NCBI GenBank assembly: GCA_018873245.2 | Contig: JAEMBT020000007.1 | Span: 6,479,129 to 6,543,128, forward strand | Length of the DNA stretch: 64,000 bases | From: Archegozetes longisetosus | Taxonomy: Eukaryota > Arthropoda > Arachnida > Sarcoptiformes > Trhypochthoniidae | Reading direction: 5' to 3' | In this document: piece by piece, positions 24,038-36,156 of the stretch | How positions within the stretch are numbered: the stretch's first letter is position 1 | How the letters are laid out: the number at the start of each line of letters is the position of its first letter | Notes under the pieces: model-generated | The model's database searches: none | What the model was told of the DNA's origin: nothing | What the model saw: the letters and a program-made list of their open reading frames with translations, nothing else | Program-made: the position numbers and the translations under genes

Positions 24038-24176
24038 AACAAATCGCTATAATGAAAACGTTTAGAAAAATTGTTTGGTTTGCACACCCTGTACACAATA
24101 GTCGATATAGTGAATCCCCGTTATAATGAATAGACTCCTAATGCATTAGGGGGTCCGCCATAACGAGAGGCGACTG
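23982..24176. mobile_element. TA-flanked MITE with CAGTC ends and CT microsatellite
   Basis: 195 bp flanked by TA on both sides (23980-23981, 24177-24178). The left end reads CAGTCAACTCTC and the right end complements to CAGTCGCCTCTCGTTATGG. Sub-terminal TATAATGA / CCATAACGA motifs resemble pogo/Tigger-type Tc1/mariner MITEs. A 48-bp (CT)n run at 23989-24036 grew out of the left terminal repeat. Confidence 0.75.
23989..24036. repeat. (CT)n microsatellite
   Basis: 48 bp of uninterrupted CT, embedded in the left end of the MITE at 23982. Confidence 0.95.
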
Positions 24177-25674
24177 TAAAATGAAAAACAATTGCGTGTA
24201 TTTGAGATACGATATACTGATTTAGGTCAAAATGCTTTATGCAAACTATTCTAAATTGAATAATTTGTTGTTTATTAAATATATGTTATTAGGATTTAAA
24301 CAAGAAGTAAACATCGATTGATAGGCAGAACTTAGTTTCCGAAAAGTTTCACATTCTCAATCACTTAATTATAGCATTTGTGCTGTGATTTCAACACTTG
24401 GAAGTTCCTGTAACTCAAATGTAAATTATTTTTATCCATTGATGGAAATCAGTTTTGAAACCTGAAAAACTGAACTCAAATCATATGTCAAGTGTCAGGG
24501 ATGAGGAAAATGAATCGATCAGTTTAACCTATATTCACTTTAAACAATAATTATTGTCATGTGACGAGTTCGCTAGAAATCATTTCAAATCTAAGACTGA
24601 TTGCCTCTCAAATACGTTCAAAGATTCATAATTAAGATGAGTTTTCTTAATAAGTTAATCAAATTAATTGACACCTTTTCCAATATAATGGTGTGGGTAA
24701 TAATTCTAGAATATATTAGTTTAGTCAGAAGTGTTATTGATTAAAATCAGTGAGAATATGAAATTATTGAGTCAAATTTAAGAATACGAAAATAAGTGAT
24801 CACAAGTTTAAGTCCTGTAGTAATGCCATTTTAAAGCCTTAAGCTTTAGAAGACCTTGGTCGATCATTTTCAGCACCAGTCCAACGAGACTAGAATTCAA
24901 AATTCCAATTAAAACCTTGCTTCTCTAATCACATTCCAGTTCATATTATTATAGTTTTGATATCTCGTTGCGAAATCATTAGTTTTTACGTATATTGATT
25001 ATACTAATGACAGTCGAATTTTTGAAGAGCTAGTAATCTCGAATTTATCTCCTTTACTAAAAGACGTAACTATTGCGGGAAGCCATATACTATTGATTTA
25101 CTGATAGGTTAAAGAAGTTTTTGATTGAAAAGTTTGGAATTTAATAATGTATTGTATCCATAATGCGACCAATAACTACAATCAACAAACATAATTAGCT
25201 GAATAAATAATTTAAATGTGAAGTAAGTTTACGTTTCCTAACCAACTAGTTTAGTGAACCCATCAGTGCTTTTACTTGAAAACAAATTTTCTAATTTTTG
25301 CCAAGATTGTCTAAAATCTAATCTTAACTTTGATTCAGCAAAAGATAGAAAGCACTATTTTGGAGTTGACCTAAAAGATGCGATTTTGATCTAAAGTGGA
25401 AGAGATAATATTAATTTATCCACAAATAATGATTATGCAGCGCAAAAATATAGTAAGACAGAAATTAGTGCCATAATGAGTTTGAATTTATTAGAATAAA
25501 GTACAAGATAAACTGATATGTGAATAGATAGTTTAATATACAGTTATAGTTAGAATCACAAGATAAATATCAAGTCTTTTAAGTCTAAGTTTACTATATA
25601 ACAAAGAGAAGATATCTATCGTTCAAAATATAAGCTTTCAATCTATTGAACTTAAACTTTGAATTTTGGCAAAG

Positions 25675-27702
25675 TTAGTCATTACTTCCGAGGATATCTC
25701 TGATAAGAAAAGAGGTTCTATTACAAGATTTCTGTGTCAATGGCTTTGATTTAAAGTTATTAGTGTTGTATAAAGAGATATCGAATTTATTGTCAAATTT
25801 AGATTGAAATTTGTGTGAAGTGTTAGGTATGAAAGGAGCTTGCGTTGAACGAGAATAGAGCGCACAGTTGGGAGAGTTTCTGTGTTTCGTTTTGCCCATT
25901 GTTTTGCGTAATATCCGATTTATTGATGACACACTTGGAAGAGAATCTCTCAGACAAATGCCTTCGTACTGAAGTTTTTCCCTGATTTCCCAAGCAAATA
26001 ATGATCCATTTTCTTCTTTATATTGTCTTATTTTGCTAATTACTAGAGGAGTCGAAACTCTAGGCTTACTTCCACCTATGGGTACAATTATCTACAATCA
26101 GTATGATTAAAACATCAATTGTTAACGTGCATTTGAGAGCTAGAAATGCAAAGCCTACAACTGGTCAAACAATAAGTTACTGAATAGTTACTGCATAGGT
26201 ACTGAATAGTTACTGCATAGGTACTGCATAGTGTGCAGTGAGTCGTGAAATTTATTTATTAGTTCTATTAATTACATTGAAAGGCGTGTATTTTCATGTG
26301 TCAATAGTCAAGTATGAGAATATTCATAAGTATTGTTAAGGTCGATCGTGGTAATTAAATATGAATTTTCTGCTTAATGGCATGCTTGCAATCGATACTA
26401 ACTCTTTATGAGAGCAAATTATGAATATTTAAACCAAATTTTATATAATGCAGTTTTATTTGAATATGATTTTGAATGTTAATTTTCAAGAATAAAGTTA
26501 ATGCAATATACATAATGTCAAATTACATTTTTACTGATCACTATCAGCTTCAATAACTTTTAGAGGAATCGATTTTATTGCAGTTATTGCAGCGCAAACT
26601 ATAAACACAGATTCAATCTTTTTAAATAATAAAGAAAGAAATGAAATATTCCGAGTTCTTGAAATTCATAGAAAATCTTCTCAATGAAATGATAAAGTAA
26701 AATGATAACATTTTAATGAGTTCGATAAGACTTTGAATTATCAATGAAATAAATCTTTTTAGGAAGAATTCTTGAACATTTCAAGATCAGAGTAGGGCTA
26801 AAAAGATTGACGAAAAGCATAATTGCATAAGAAGTAAAGATTAGATTGAAGTTGAATTAGTTAGTAGTTGAGAGTATAGAATCGGGATTAGTAAATTAAT
26901 ACAGACTTAATCCCAGTTTTATTCAGGTTTTGCTTATTAGAACTAAAAGCTAATTGAAATTTGATTGCCATTAAGACAAATACTAATTTAATATATCTAC
27001 ATTCAATCAAATTAATTATTAAATTGCCTTCGATTGAAGGTAATCTTATTTATTATTATTAATTATATTCAAAGCTCTCGAAAACTCTGAATGTAATTTC
27101 GATTAAAATCGATTACAGAATCAAATTCACTAAACATGTGACTAATGCCCTTCAATCATGAATTATAGGGAAAATTTACCAGTTATTTAGTGCAAGCATT
27201 TATAAAATATATAAAGAATGCGTCGAAGTTAAGCCACTAGTTTTACGCATAACGTGTTCCTTGAGCTAAATAGGAGTTAGGATTTTTCAAAATTATTTTC
27301 CAAGTAGCTCACCAAATCAGCCTAACAAATATTCAACTTGTCTTAACAAATATTCAATTCCTCTTAACAAATACTCGACTCGTCTTAAGTACAAATCTCA
27401 AACAAAATATGCTTACCTATCGCACCTGGTAGTATTGATCCCGTTTCTGTAAATCGAGCCAATATTTTGCTAACGCACCCATGAGATACTAACAGTTGTC
27501 TTGAGATATCGCACGGGCGATACCCGCAAAGAGCCATTTCCAAAATTCTTAGGCGGACGTGGAATGGAAGCGGTTTGCCGTTAGAGAATATGCCACCCAA
27601 TTGATTGACACCCGCTTGTTGGTGATGGAGGAACGAGGTGCTGGTGTTGGAGATGCTAGAAGAAGGACTTCGCAACTGTTCAGATGAGATCTTGGGATTC
27701 AT
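25675..27702 (-). CDS. Short Pax1/9 (Pox meso-like) transcription factor
   Basis: Exon 1 27417-27702 and exon 2 25675-26075, phase 1, intron 1,341 bp; 228 residues. The paired domain runs from about 31 to 156: [56 protein letters not shown], then [14 protein letters not shown] and [23 protein letters not shown] is the Pax1/9 (Pox meso) signature rather than Pax6 or Pax3/7, and there is no homeodomain, also as in Pax1/9. The exon boundary at GAIG/GSKPR is conserved in the family. The protein ends with [19 protein letters not shown] (218-224) fits the eh1 pattern FxIxxIL and the Pax octapeptide, which recruit Groucho. Members are usually over 300 residues; a possible donor (GTAATG) in the last codons could lead to further exons. 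Confidence 0.9.
26176..26230. repeat. 11-bp tandem repeat in Pax intron
   Basis: Five units of the form GTTACTGAATA / GGTACTGCATA. Confidence 0.8.
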
Positions 27703-29991
27703 TTGTAGTTAGATTTGGTATCGTTAGATGTATAGATGAGTAGGGATTGTGTGTGAGGATTGTTTAGATGTGGTTTAAATAGATAGATTTTTGGTTAGAT
27801 CGGTGTGAAAATTAACAGGTGAACAGACTATTTAAAAGATTGCATGATCGGACAGTAAGTGAGACCATCTAATCAAATGGTCATTTAATTTGATCTCGAT
27901 TTCCTTTTATTTCCTGCTTAACTGTTGTATTCCTGTGTGATTTGGCTTATCCAGAAGAGGAGAATTGCAAAATGCATAGTACTCTATACATCGCTAAATC
28001 TCTGTTCTCAATACGAAAGGGAAGTTAGGAGTAATAGAAATGGGGAGCAGCAGTGCGTTTGTTACCCGATTATAGTATGATTGCTTTTTATAGCATGTAA
28101 TCTAACTCGCAGTACCATTGAATCTAAGATTTATTTAACTCCATTTAATTTATTGTAACCATTTAAGTACTCTCCCAATATAGTCTTCTCGTTGTCTTGT
28201 TTGTATTCCTTTCCAGATTTGTATAAATATACTTTCGATCAGTCTCTTAACTATCTCTTCAACTTCTTTTATATTCCTTTTTAATTTAATTCTATCTTCA
28301 CTTTTATTTTATCTAAATTAATCAAAATCAATCATCTCTACAAAAAATCTATATTTAAAGTTAGGTTAGTTTAGAGGAAAAGCCCAAAAAAAGTTTGCAT
28401 TTGCTGATTGTATGATGTTTAGGAATGTTTATTAGTCAATTCTTAACAATAGTGTCATTACTATGAGTAGGAGTGTTAGAAACCAGATATGCTAAATATC
28501 TTTACATTATGCTTAAGGCAAACTTATCTAAAGAAAACATTGTTTTCACTATCATGTTTTAACTCTTATTTGTTTATTTTGTTTGGCAACACTTTCATAC
28601 TTTTATCAAACTTCTATTTTATGTTGTCGTTAACTCTAAATAAGGAGTTTGTCGAACTCGAACCCCTTTAGAGCCGACTACCTATAAAAGTTTCAACATG
28701 TTTAATCACTCTTTCTATTATTAAGCAAGTATAAAAGGTCAAAGTGCATACTAGGAATGAATGAAAGAACGTTTTAATCAAAAGTTTCTTTTTACCACTT
28801 TTTATGCCTCTGGTTCGAAACATGCATTTAACTTAATGTCAATTTTTCAAGTCTTACTTCTCTTCCTTTGCAAAACTAGGCAAAATTCAACACAAAATCC
28901 AGATTCAAAGACACCTTCAGGAAGAAACTTATCAGAAATAGAGATTTATTGTTAAGTCAATGTGTCGAAGTGAAGAAAAGAGATAAAAGTTATTATTATA
29001 TTAATAAAAATGAATTGAGATATTGTTGAGAAATAAAAATAGTTATCCCTGTTTTAAAGCGTGTTTTATTGGATAACTGGATCACAGGCTATGTTATGTG
29101 GAACTGAAGTATTTTTCTAGTTCACTATTATGTTACACTTTTTTACTTCACTTCACTCTTTTAATGCTATTCATTTTAACCGATTATTCGCATTGCAGTT
29201 TGCTTTCAAATCGCAAAAGTGGCAAAATTCAGTTAATTGTTTGTAAAAGAGAGCCCTGTCATATTGAAAGCTTTATGTCAAACATATTTTATACTAACTT
29301 CCAAATTAGCCCTGCCTATACTACACTGTTGTACTACTGAAATCAATGAGATTTGATTGATATGAAACAAATTGTAAACTTAAACTTTCAGTTTTGAGGA
29401 AAACAACTTGTACTAGACTGAAAGCTTTATTACACCTGAGAAATGGGATAAAAGAGAAGAGAATCAAATAAAGCTTAGAGAGATTGGGTTCAATTTTATT
29501 GTTATTTAAATTAAGTTTATCTGAGAAAACAGTTCTGATTAAGGTATTTCTTGATTTATCATAAGTTGGAGTAATTGAATATTTGAAGTAAAAAATAATA
29601 TTATGCTAGAGTTTAAGCGCTTATCGAATAAAAATACTTAAAACTGATGACATTCAAAGTATAAATCATTAATATTAAGGCATTTACAATAATTTCAAAT
29701 CCTAAGGCCGTATTTAAATAAGTGTATAAATGGTATAAAATATGGTAAAATATCATAAAATATCATAGAGAGAATTGGCAGTTTTTATCATTTCTCTTGT
29801 TTGAGGCCACGGCCAACTAATTATTTTAACAGATATGTCGGTTACTTATCAATTATAACTGGCAGTTGTACGACATTTTCATACAAATCTCAAGCCTTGA
29901 CAATTAGGATGCGTCGAAAGTTGCAAATCAATTTAGACAATAAAATAGAATATAAGATAGGCCTAATTAAGCGCACTATCTATGGGACGTG
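27703..29991. other. Intergenic between Pax gene and transglutaminase 3' end
   Basis: No gene recognised. Short frames at 28489, 28761 and 29098 have no gene-like composition. The Pax promoter (no clear TATA box) and the transglutaminase 3' UTR should be at the two ends; an AATAAA on the minus strand first appears at 29427-29432. Confidence 0.35.
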
Positions 29992-32900
29992 TCACGCATG
30001 AACGTTCACTTGCTTAGAGCCGACCACATCTATGAGTTGTCGAGAATGGAAGACGACAACTATAGTTCTTGGACCAGGTCTCTGAGGGATAAGGCGCAAG
30101 GTGTGCGTGATGGTTTCACCTGCCTGTATGTCCCGGAACTTGATTTGCATGGGACGAGTAATTCCCGGACCCTCTACAGTGAAAGCACATTCTTGTAGCA
30201 CACGATTGATTGGGTTTGTTAACTGTATCTCAAGTCCGAATTCTCGTCCAACCGCTATATCCCCACGCGTATTAATAATCAGTTGTGGCTTTTCAACTGA
30301 AAAGTCGTCCTCTTCAGACCAAGTCTGTTGTGTTTCTTTTACTGTTGCGATGGCATAGATTTTCATCATTGAATAGTCAACGAGTTTGTCGAGATAGTCA
30401 TCTGAGTTGACACGAATTCTATATACATCCTCTGTTGTGGGAGAAAACCAAATTGTTTTTGAGCAACAGATATGACATTATTGTATAAAATATGTTCGCT
30501 TATGACAATACTGTATAAGATATGTTTAGTTATGACATTATTGTATAAAATATGTTCATTTATGACAATACCGTATAAAATATGTTTAGTTAAACAATGA
30601 ATCGAAGAACAATAAGTCAAATGCAAAGACTGTTTATGCAACAGTCCTTCAAATTAATAATTAATCTTAAATTATACGAAAATAATTTGACTGGTGAAGA
30701 GTAAAATATAGTTAAAGACATTGAACGCAATCATATTTGTTTGGTTTATCGTTTCATATTCTACTGCAAATAGTTTGTCATTACACAATCGCCTAATTTC
30801 TTGTCTTTCACGTTTATTCAAGTCTGAATCCTATTTATTTATTTCTTATAAATTGTTTATTAGAAGTCTTACTACAATATCAGATAATAAACGTGACTTT
30901 CAAGAAAGGATTATGTATTAATTCTCAACTATGTTTCAACAGTCTGAAGTGCTTTTGCATAGGTTGTTTAGCCTGAAGGGTCAAATAAGCTTGCTTGCTT
31001 TCACTACTTTGAATGCTTTATAGTTAACAAAAATAATCTTTACTAGTTAATCCAATCGCATCACGATTATATAAGAGCAACTAACTCAAACTTATACTAG
31101 ATGGAATAGTTTGAAGTAGTATGGAATGTAGAGAAGGAAGGAATGAAGATTTAGGAATGACTTACTTTGATACGGTTGCAAATGAATGACTTGTCTCTCT
31201 TGTTTAATCTTCCTTGCTAATATACCGGTATAATAGTAGCTGCTTGCGCTCAGAGACAGAGTTACAGTTCGAATACTGCCAACTCTGTTGGTCATTTCCA
31301 CCTGAATGTAAAATGGGTTTCCAATCAATACTTTCTCGATGTCTAATAAGTCGAATTCGACATCTTCTTTTCCTGGTGCTGGTAATTCGAACAGGAATGA
31401 AAGTCCGGCACCTAAACCAATATCAAACGGACATTAACACTGATTATTATAGAGTCTGATGTAGGAAATTATTCAAAGGGCTGCTAAACATATAATTTGA
31501 TGTGAGACTAAATGAAAAGTGAGTCTTAATAAAGGCTAAACTGCACGACTGAATTTTAATGTTTTGTGCAAATAGTTGTTGGGCTACTGACCTCTGGCAG
31601 CATTAAGAACCGCCATTCTCTCTTCTTCTGACCCTTCTTTGAACTTATATAAGTCAGTGATATCTTCTGCATCTGAAATACCACCATAATCGCTATCGAC
31701 GCCAACTTTTTTGGTGAAAAGTTTTCGACCAACACTAGAAATTTATGAAAATTTATTAATAAGCTTTAAGTCATAAAAAAATTCATCAATGAATTTTATT
31801 AGAATTTTCTATTTAAATGTTAATGATTTCCGTGAATTTGTTTAGAAATCAACATTTTTCCGGACTTCAAACTGAAAAGTTTTTGCATTGATTAAAAAGT
31901 TCGAAGGAATAAAATTTCAGAATTTAAAAGTAATTTTTCAAAATTTTAATCACTTCAAATACTTGTTATGTTGAAATAATAATTGATAAATGGATGTAAT
32001 GTTAGAGCTTAGGCACATAGAGTCTAAATCAGAGATCACGAACTAGTCTGAATTTACAGTTCAAGGAAAGTGAGCTAAGAGTGAGCTCAATAGTCGTTAG
32101 TAAGTGATAGGAGAGCAAATCAACAAAATTTAGAAAATTAAGATAATTAGAATGCAGGAAAGAAATCGAAATAATGTGAACAAGGTATAAAGATCAGAAG
32201 AAAGTATGACGATCAGGAGAATGGTTAAGAGTAATAGAGAAGACATTGAACTGAGGAGAACATACTGGTATTTATTGGTCTTAATCTTTCTCCAACCGAG
32301 TTCACTGGTTTCGTCCAGCTGCCAGTGAACTACATCTGAGTTGACTTCAGCAAAAACGAAGGGCACGTCATAAGCCAAACCAACCTCTCCCTTTCGAATT
32401 GCTTCCAAAGAAGCCGGACCTGTTTGATAGATACCACTTGCATCGCTTGATTCTTGTGGTGTTGCGTCAATCACTTGCCAACCTCCATATCCTGGTGGCA
32501 GATCTGGTCTGTTATTTGAAAAATTATTTTATTATTAATAAACAAGTGTTTAATCCTATTTCAATGACTTTTTGGCAGCTAAGCTGTTGAGCACTAATAA
32601 TAACAAATTTTTTCAAGATTATCACAACTGGATAGCATCCTATTCATAACAGATTTAAGGTACAAAATAGAGAGACCCTACCGAGACATCCAGCAATCAG
32701 TCCACACGTGAAAATTCCAGATTGAGTCCGAGTTGACATCAGATATAGGTTCGCCTTCTTTTGTGAAAAACTTGTCCACTGTTAGACTATCATCGGTGTC
32801 ATGAGCCGACACAAAGTTAGTGATAGTTCGAGCAGGTATGCCGAGTGCGCGGCACATTGTCGTTGTCGAGCCGGCAAAGACCCAACACTGGCCGAACTTA

Positions 32901-35333
32901 ATTGGTTCGCCATTGTTTCTCAGGTATTGTTCGAAAATGGGAGCACTCCCAGTCCATTGCCACGGGGCGTTGCCATCGTTGTAATTACCAGACCAGTTAC
33001 CAACTAGTAGTCCATTATCATCGTGGCTGTTGACCATTGCAGCCACAGAACGAACCACTTTAACAGGATTTGCTCGGGCAGTATAATCGAGTCGTGTTTT
33101 TCCATCATAAACATCACTGCAGGCAATACCGCGTCTGCGAACTACAAAACAGATGAAAGTGATAACAAATTTGATTAGTGATAATATGAAAAGCAGGCAA
33201 GTCCTGAAAACTTAACCTAATATCACTATTTCAAGTGCATAGCTATAACTGTGTTAGTGAAAGTCAATTCAAATCGTGTTTCTATAATTATGCAAAACAC
33301 ATTATGTAACGAATACCTTATGGCTATTTATAAACTGTATCACTAACTCATAAACGATACTAATAAATCAGGTTTTGTAAATAGCTGAGCAATTTGTAAA
33401 GAACCTACTTGTCCATAAATCCATTGACGGCCCTTTGGCTTGGAATGCGAACCTATGTAAATCTTGCCCACATCGTTCAGCACGTATTCTCTTCTTTTGG
33501 CTTCATCAGGCATATAAACAGTATCATCTGTTCATCAAATACAAGATAGCATGCAATTAGCAATAATTTATGCATATTTCCAGTAAAAAAGGGTTGAAAA
33601 GTTTAGGGCACGATTTGTAAAGTACAATAACATAGGTTTTGTTCAGTGCGCTAAGTCCTTTTAGGTGAACTTTTACTTTTACAATCTATCATAAAAGTAC
33701 GTTTAACTTGCATCAAATTAGCAATAATTCACGAAAATAAAAAGATTTCTCAAACTTTTACTTCTAACGTTTATGGTTATTAATTCATTTGAATAATCCG
33801 ATTGCATGTTTCACATCGATTTTGGTTACCTTTATTCCAGGCATTGAAAAGAACATAAATGTTTTCCTTGACTTCAAAGGATTTAATATTTCTGGATCCC
33901 CGTTGTTTAGTGGAGACTCGTAAGCGCCAAACACCGACCGCAACATTAGCGGGTATGTGAACGTGTACAGTGAGAGTGGACCCATCAATGTGATGCGTAC
34001 GAGCATCCCATTTGCTGGAATCTTTGGTAAAGTCTTTATTGTTTGAAATTGGCAAATAGATCAAGGTCCCTTTTCCTATCTGTGGACGAGCCCCTGTATT
34101 CAATTTAACACAAACATTTGACAATTTCTCATTATTTTAATCGCTATTCTTGTGTAATTCTATCGATGCGTGCTAAAACACGCTAACTCTCCTTCTACTA
34201 AAACACGTTAAGTGTCTCGTCTACTACTAGTCACTTAACAGGCTTTTGGGAGAGTGACTTAACACGTTTTAGCAAGACTCGATTGAATTACTGTTTTCAC
34301 TTAACCCCTAAAAGTGTTTTTGGAGAGAGAAAAAAATAAATGACATGCTTTAACTTAAGCGTGACATTGAATAATATAATTAAATAGATTGTCAGTAAAT
34401 GAGATATTGAAAGGAAAACTCTTTTTTAGGTTTATCACAAAAGACACGCATTATTTGATTTGATATTAAAATACTTTCAATTATAAAACATAAACATACC
34501 AAACATGAATTCCAGCCTTATTTTGTCTCTATTCTGGTCATACGGCCCATTCAGTCGAATTGCTAAGTAAAAGGGGTCACCTCTTCTTATAACAAGGCTT
34601 GGATTTGCGTTATCCACAATCTCGTATTGCGATGTGTGATGCACTTTTGCATTATCTCTCGGAAATAACTCCACACTTACTACTTCGTTGGGCGCGGGAC
34701 CAGCTTTTAGTGATTGACATACAAAACAAATTGTTAATTATAGCATAAGCATACTTATCAATAAATCGATAAATTTAGGTTTTAATCTAAGTTTTCAACT
34801 ATTTTAGGACTAACTTACAATCGTCAGCCAATTCAAACAGTACAATGGAAACAATATTGTAAATTAGATAGCTAATCAAAACTTTTCAATTTTTATCTAT
34901 TCTCAAACAGTTCTGAAGAATAAGTCAACGTTTTCAAGTTATGGTTAGTTTTCGCGAGACATCGGACATTTGATTGAGTTTAGAACATTTATGGGATTGA
35001 AAGGAGAATTAGAAAAAGTTTTGGTATGTTAGTCGAGAAAATCAAATTGATAAACGACATACCTGGAGAATTTTGAATGAGTTCTTTATGGAATAACGGA
35101 TAGTGCGGATAACGATATGGCACTCGAAATGAATCACTTAGTTTTGGAAGAGTTAATAAATTAATAAATAAAATAGAAAAAAATAACACAGATCTTGGAA
35201 TTGAGTTTGTGTTGAAATTGGAAACACTTTTGCGAAGATTAATAAAAATAGAAGACCTAAAGACTAGTTTTGGCCAATGGGCTATAAACATAGCGCTGGC
35301 CGCACAACAACAAATGCATTGAAAGTCACACAT
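29992..35333 (-). CDS. Transglutaminase (annulin/TGM1-like), nine exons
   Basis: Calcium-dependent protein cross-linking enzyme. Exons: 35063-35333, 34500-34703, 33830-34093, 33409-33527, 32682-33141, 32266-32508, 31592-31734, 31166-31411, 29992-30431, with agreeing phases. About 796 residues, normal for the family. The N-terminal beta-sandwich includes [17 protein letters not shown]. The core has [14 protein letters not shown] (nucleophile Cys about 372), [19 protein letters not shown] (His about 431) and [10 protein letters not shown] (Asp about 454), so the triad is intact. Two C-terminal beta-barrels end at 29992. The N-terminus has a Cys cluster ([10 protein letters not shown]) and a hydrophobic span (47-62), suggesting membrane attachment as in TGM1/annulin. 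Exon 5 changes frame at an A5 run (33097-33101, plus-strand T5) between [17 protein letters not shown] and [13 protein letters not shown]; exon phases agree only if one A is added, so this is probably an assembly error or a recent lesion. Confidence 0.93.
30471..30590. repeat. 30-bp tandem repeat in transglutaminase intron 8
   Basis: Four units beginning TATGACATTATTGTATAAAA or TATGACAATACTGTATAAGA; alternate units match best, so it is a doubled 60-bp unit. It begins 40 bp upstream of the last exon's acceptor. Confidence 0.85.
34171..34274. repeat. Foldback (MITE-like) in transglutaminase intron 2
   Basis: Perfectly inverted ends TGCTAAAAC, followed by related CACGCTAACTCTCC and GTGTTAAGTCACTCTCC arms; a second internal CTAAAACACGTTAAGTG copy adds symmetry. 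104 bp, non-coding. Confidence 0.65.
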
Positions 35334-35410
35334 TATCAATATGTGGTTTTATTAGTTTAATATATTCCTATCGAACTGAACGTCTTTCATGCGAAAGTTT
35401 TTAGTTCATG

Positions 35411-35417
35411 TTTTATA
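35411..35417 (-). promoter_or_regulatory. TATA box of transglutaminase gene
   Basis: Minus-strand TATAAAA, 78 bp upstream of the ATG at 35333. A TCAGT motif (arthropod initiator) follows at 35375-35379, about 40 bp downstream of the TATA start, slightly farther than usual. Together they support the Cys-rich start as the true N-terminus. Confidence 0.5.
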
Positions 35418-35785
35418 AAGCGCTCATTCAAGTGAAAGTACTTTAAACAGTACGCTATAACAGGCACACGAAGACTGAACAAGTTGTAGGACCAGAGCTG
35501 GTGCTCGTCAAGAGAAAAAGTGAATGTGGGGAAGGGAAGGACGTCTTAAGTAGGCAGAATGCTGAGCTTCAAACAAGGCTGACTCCAAATTGTTTGACTT
35601 GTGTTGTCACGTATCAACTTCTATCATAAGAATCTTCATCTAATTTTCTGAATATTTTATTTCTTCACTTTTTTATTAGTTTGCAATAGTTTGTAAAACT
35701 ATTAATTAATCAGTTGCTCATTTACAATAATACTGAAAATAATTGCGGTTAATATGAGTAAAAGCATAGAGTGAGTGAGGGTTTG

Positions 35786-35820
35786 GACGGACAGACAGAC
35801 AGACAGAGAGGCGGACAGAA
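35786..35820. repeat. GACA-type microsatellite
   Basis: Imperfect run of GGACAGACAGACAGACAGAG with variant units at both ends. Confidence 0.8.
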
Positions 35821-36106
35821 TACAGCCCATTAGGTCCGTATACCGAGAAAGGAATTGATCGGAGAATAATTATAGTTCAGAACCGGTTCATTGCCTTGAA
35901 AAAAGGATTGGCTCTGAAAAGTGAGTTTGAGTCGTGCTCTGCCATAAATGCCATAAATGTCAAAGTCGTGTTAGCGGTGAAAGTGACCCTTTCTGTTCAA
36001 TTGACTTTAAGATTTAAGTCTATTGACTTATAGATTGTTTCAAACCCATAAAAACAGTTCAATATAAACAGGTAGTTATACTCCTGCTCATTTATAAGGT
36101 CATAAG

Positions 36107-36156
36107 CGGTTTCGGGTCCGGTTTTGGTCCTGTTTCGGTCCGGTTTCAGTCCGGGT
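36107..36156. repeat. GGTCCGGTTT-type tandem repeat
   Basis: About four degenerate units of 12-14 bp (CGGTTTCGGGTCCGG and variants), unusually GC-rich for the window. Confidence 0.7.

Larger units (their letters stand above)
22015..25674. other. Intergenic, one small element
   Basis: No convincing coding frame; a 73-codon hydrophobic frame at 22113-22334 looks random. The stretch contains the TA-flanked element at 23982-24176 with its internal CT repeat. If the Pax gene is spliced further, its 3' exons would lie here. Confidence 0.35.

Noticed and set aside
30101-30358. Plus-strand frame opposite the last transglutaminase exon
   Set aside because: Antisense shadow of a well-supported exon.
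33121-33141. Alternative splice reading [11 protein letters not shown] for the start of transglutaminase exon 5
   Set aside because: It avoids the frame break but loses the conserved [10 protein letters not shown] block; the homology-supported reading was preferred.
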